A stretch of 64,000 bases of DNA from Streptomyces sp. HUAS ZL42 (GTDB lineage Bacteria; Actinomycetota; Actinomycetes; Streptomycetales; Streptomycetaceae). Positions 63,741-64,000 of the stretch are shown in pieces. The stretch is from the NCBI RefSeq assembly GCF_040782645.1, contig NZ_CP160403.1:6793001-6857000 (forward strand), read 5' to 3'. The stretch's first letter is position 1. Each line of letters starts with the position of its first letter. A model generated the notes under the pieces. That model did not search any database. It was not told the origin of the DNA and worked only from the letters and a program-made list of their open reading frames with translations. The translations under genes were made by a program, and so were the position numbers.

Positions 63741-64000
63741 GACGGCTCCTTCGGGGCGAGGAAGGCCGGGAGCAGGCCGAGGAGGATCGCCGCCGCGGGC
63801 CACAGGGGGAGCGTGGGGGCCACGAGGGGGACCACCCCGGGGTGCAGGGCCGGCGGGTCGGCGGACGCGGCGAGGGTGAGCAGGGCGGCCACCGCGATGC
63901 CGGACGCGGCGACCAGGCAGGCGCGGGCGTTCCAGGTGTCGGGGCGGTAGCGCGTGCGGAGGGACCGGCGGCCGCCGAGGCGGAGTCCGGCAAGGGCCGC
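63737..64000 (-). CDS. ECF transporter T component, C-terminal end (runs off the window)
   Basis: 88 residues are visible, ending LLGLLPAFLAPKEPS at a TGA that overlaps the ATPase start. The segment GGRRSLRTRYRPDTWNARA is the cytoplasmic arginine-rich coupling region of CbiQ-like T proteins (R-x-R-Y-R-P-D-x-W), which docks to the two ATPases. Membrane spans follow (LVAASGIAVAALLTLAA, PLVAPTLPLWPAAAILLGLL). The N-terminal part lies outside the window. Confidence 0.85.
   Translation of the reverse strand, partial: AALAGLRLGGRRSLRTRYRPDTWNARACLVAASGIAVAALLTLAASADPPALHPGVVPLVAPTLPLWPAAAILLGLLPAFLAPKEPS

Overview
The window looks like chromosomal DNA of a Streptomyces species or a very close relative. 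GC is very high throughout. GTG starts are common and TTG starts occur. Several families are typical of the genus: a WhiJ/AbaA-type XRE + DUF397 + small-ATPase group, DUF4383, DUF3052, multiple TerD paralogues, and a bifunctional GT87/PAP2 protein. There is one tRNA (Val, anticodon UAC). I see no rRNA, insertion sequence, CRISPR array, phage or plasmid gene.

Layout. 1-3.6 kb: end of an alpha/beta hydrolase gene, then a TetR repressor divergent from a DHA2 drug exporter that looks leaderless. 3.6-4.8 kb: an interspersed repeat and a voltage-gated-type K+ channel. 4.8-9 kb: aceE (pyruvate dehydrogenase E1), DUF3052 and ahpE, a neighbourhood also known in mycobacteria. 9-17.9 kb: a tellurium-resistance-type (Ter) stress island with two plain TerD proteins, a DUF475/TerC membrane protein, a TerA-like protein and a TerD with a Tyr/Pro-rich tail. 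It ends in a three-gene unit (HpcH/HpaI aldolase, PRTase-TRSP-PRTase-PELOTA fusion, HAD phosphatase) of the kind predicted to make a nucleoside-like metabolite. 18.7-23.6 kb: a cell-wall block (GT51 glycosyltransferase with a degraded transpeptidase site, NodB-like deacetylase, amidase-like secreted protein). 23.6-33.5 kb: mostly housekeeping and small membrane genes plus the tRNA. 33.6-36 kb: secreted HNH nuclease and a probable Mn2+ riboswitch leading into a TMEM165/GDT1 transporter. 36-47 kb: repeats, a zinc-ribbon/peptidoglycan-binding membrane protein, an MFS-winged-helix fusion, a broken DHFR-family gene, an O-methyltransferase behind a large inverted repeat, DUF2330, and GT87/PAP2. 47.6-54 kb: a 2049-residue RHS/YD-repeat protein with a hydrophobic C-terminal tip and an overlapping small membrane gene that could be its immunity partner. 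54-56.9 kb: Imm1-like protein, lipoprotein, small ATPase, XRE regulator, DUF397. 56.9-59.6 kb: divergent steroid-type thiolase and CYP125-like P450 with KstR-like sites between them. 59.7-64 kb: YoaK, a secreted lysozyme-like protein, and an ECF transporter (S, fused A1A2, start of T).

The two most system-like stretches are the Ter/nucleoside-metabolite island (9.0-17.9 kb) and the RHS toxin-immunity region with its neighbouring Imm1/lipoprotein/WhiJ-type genes (47.6-56.9 kb). Most family names rest on recognisable motifs and conserved order. Functions that are only inferred are marked as such.
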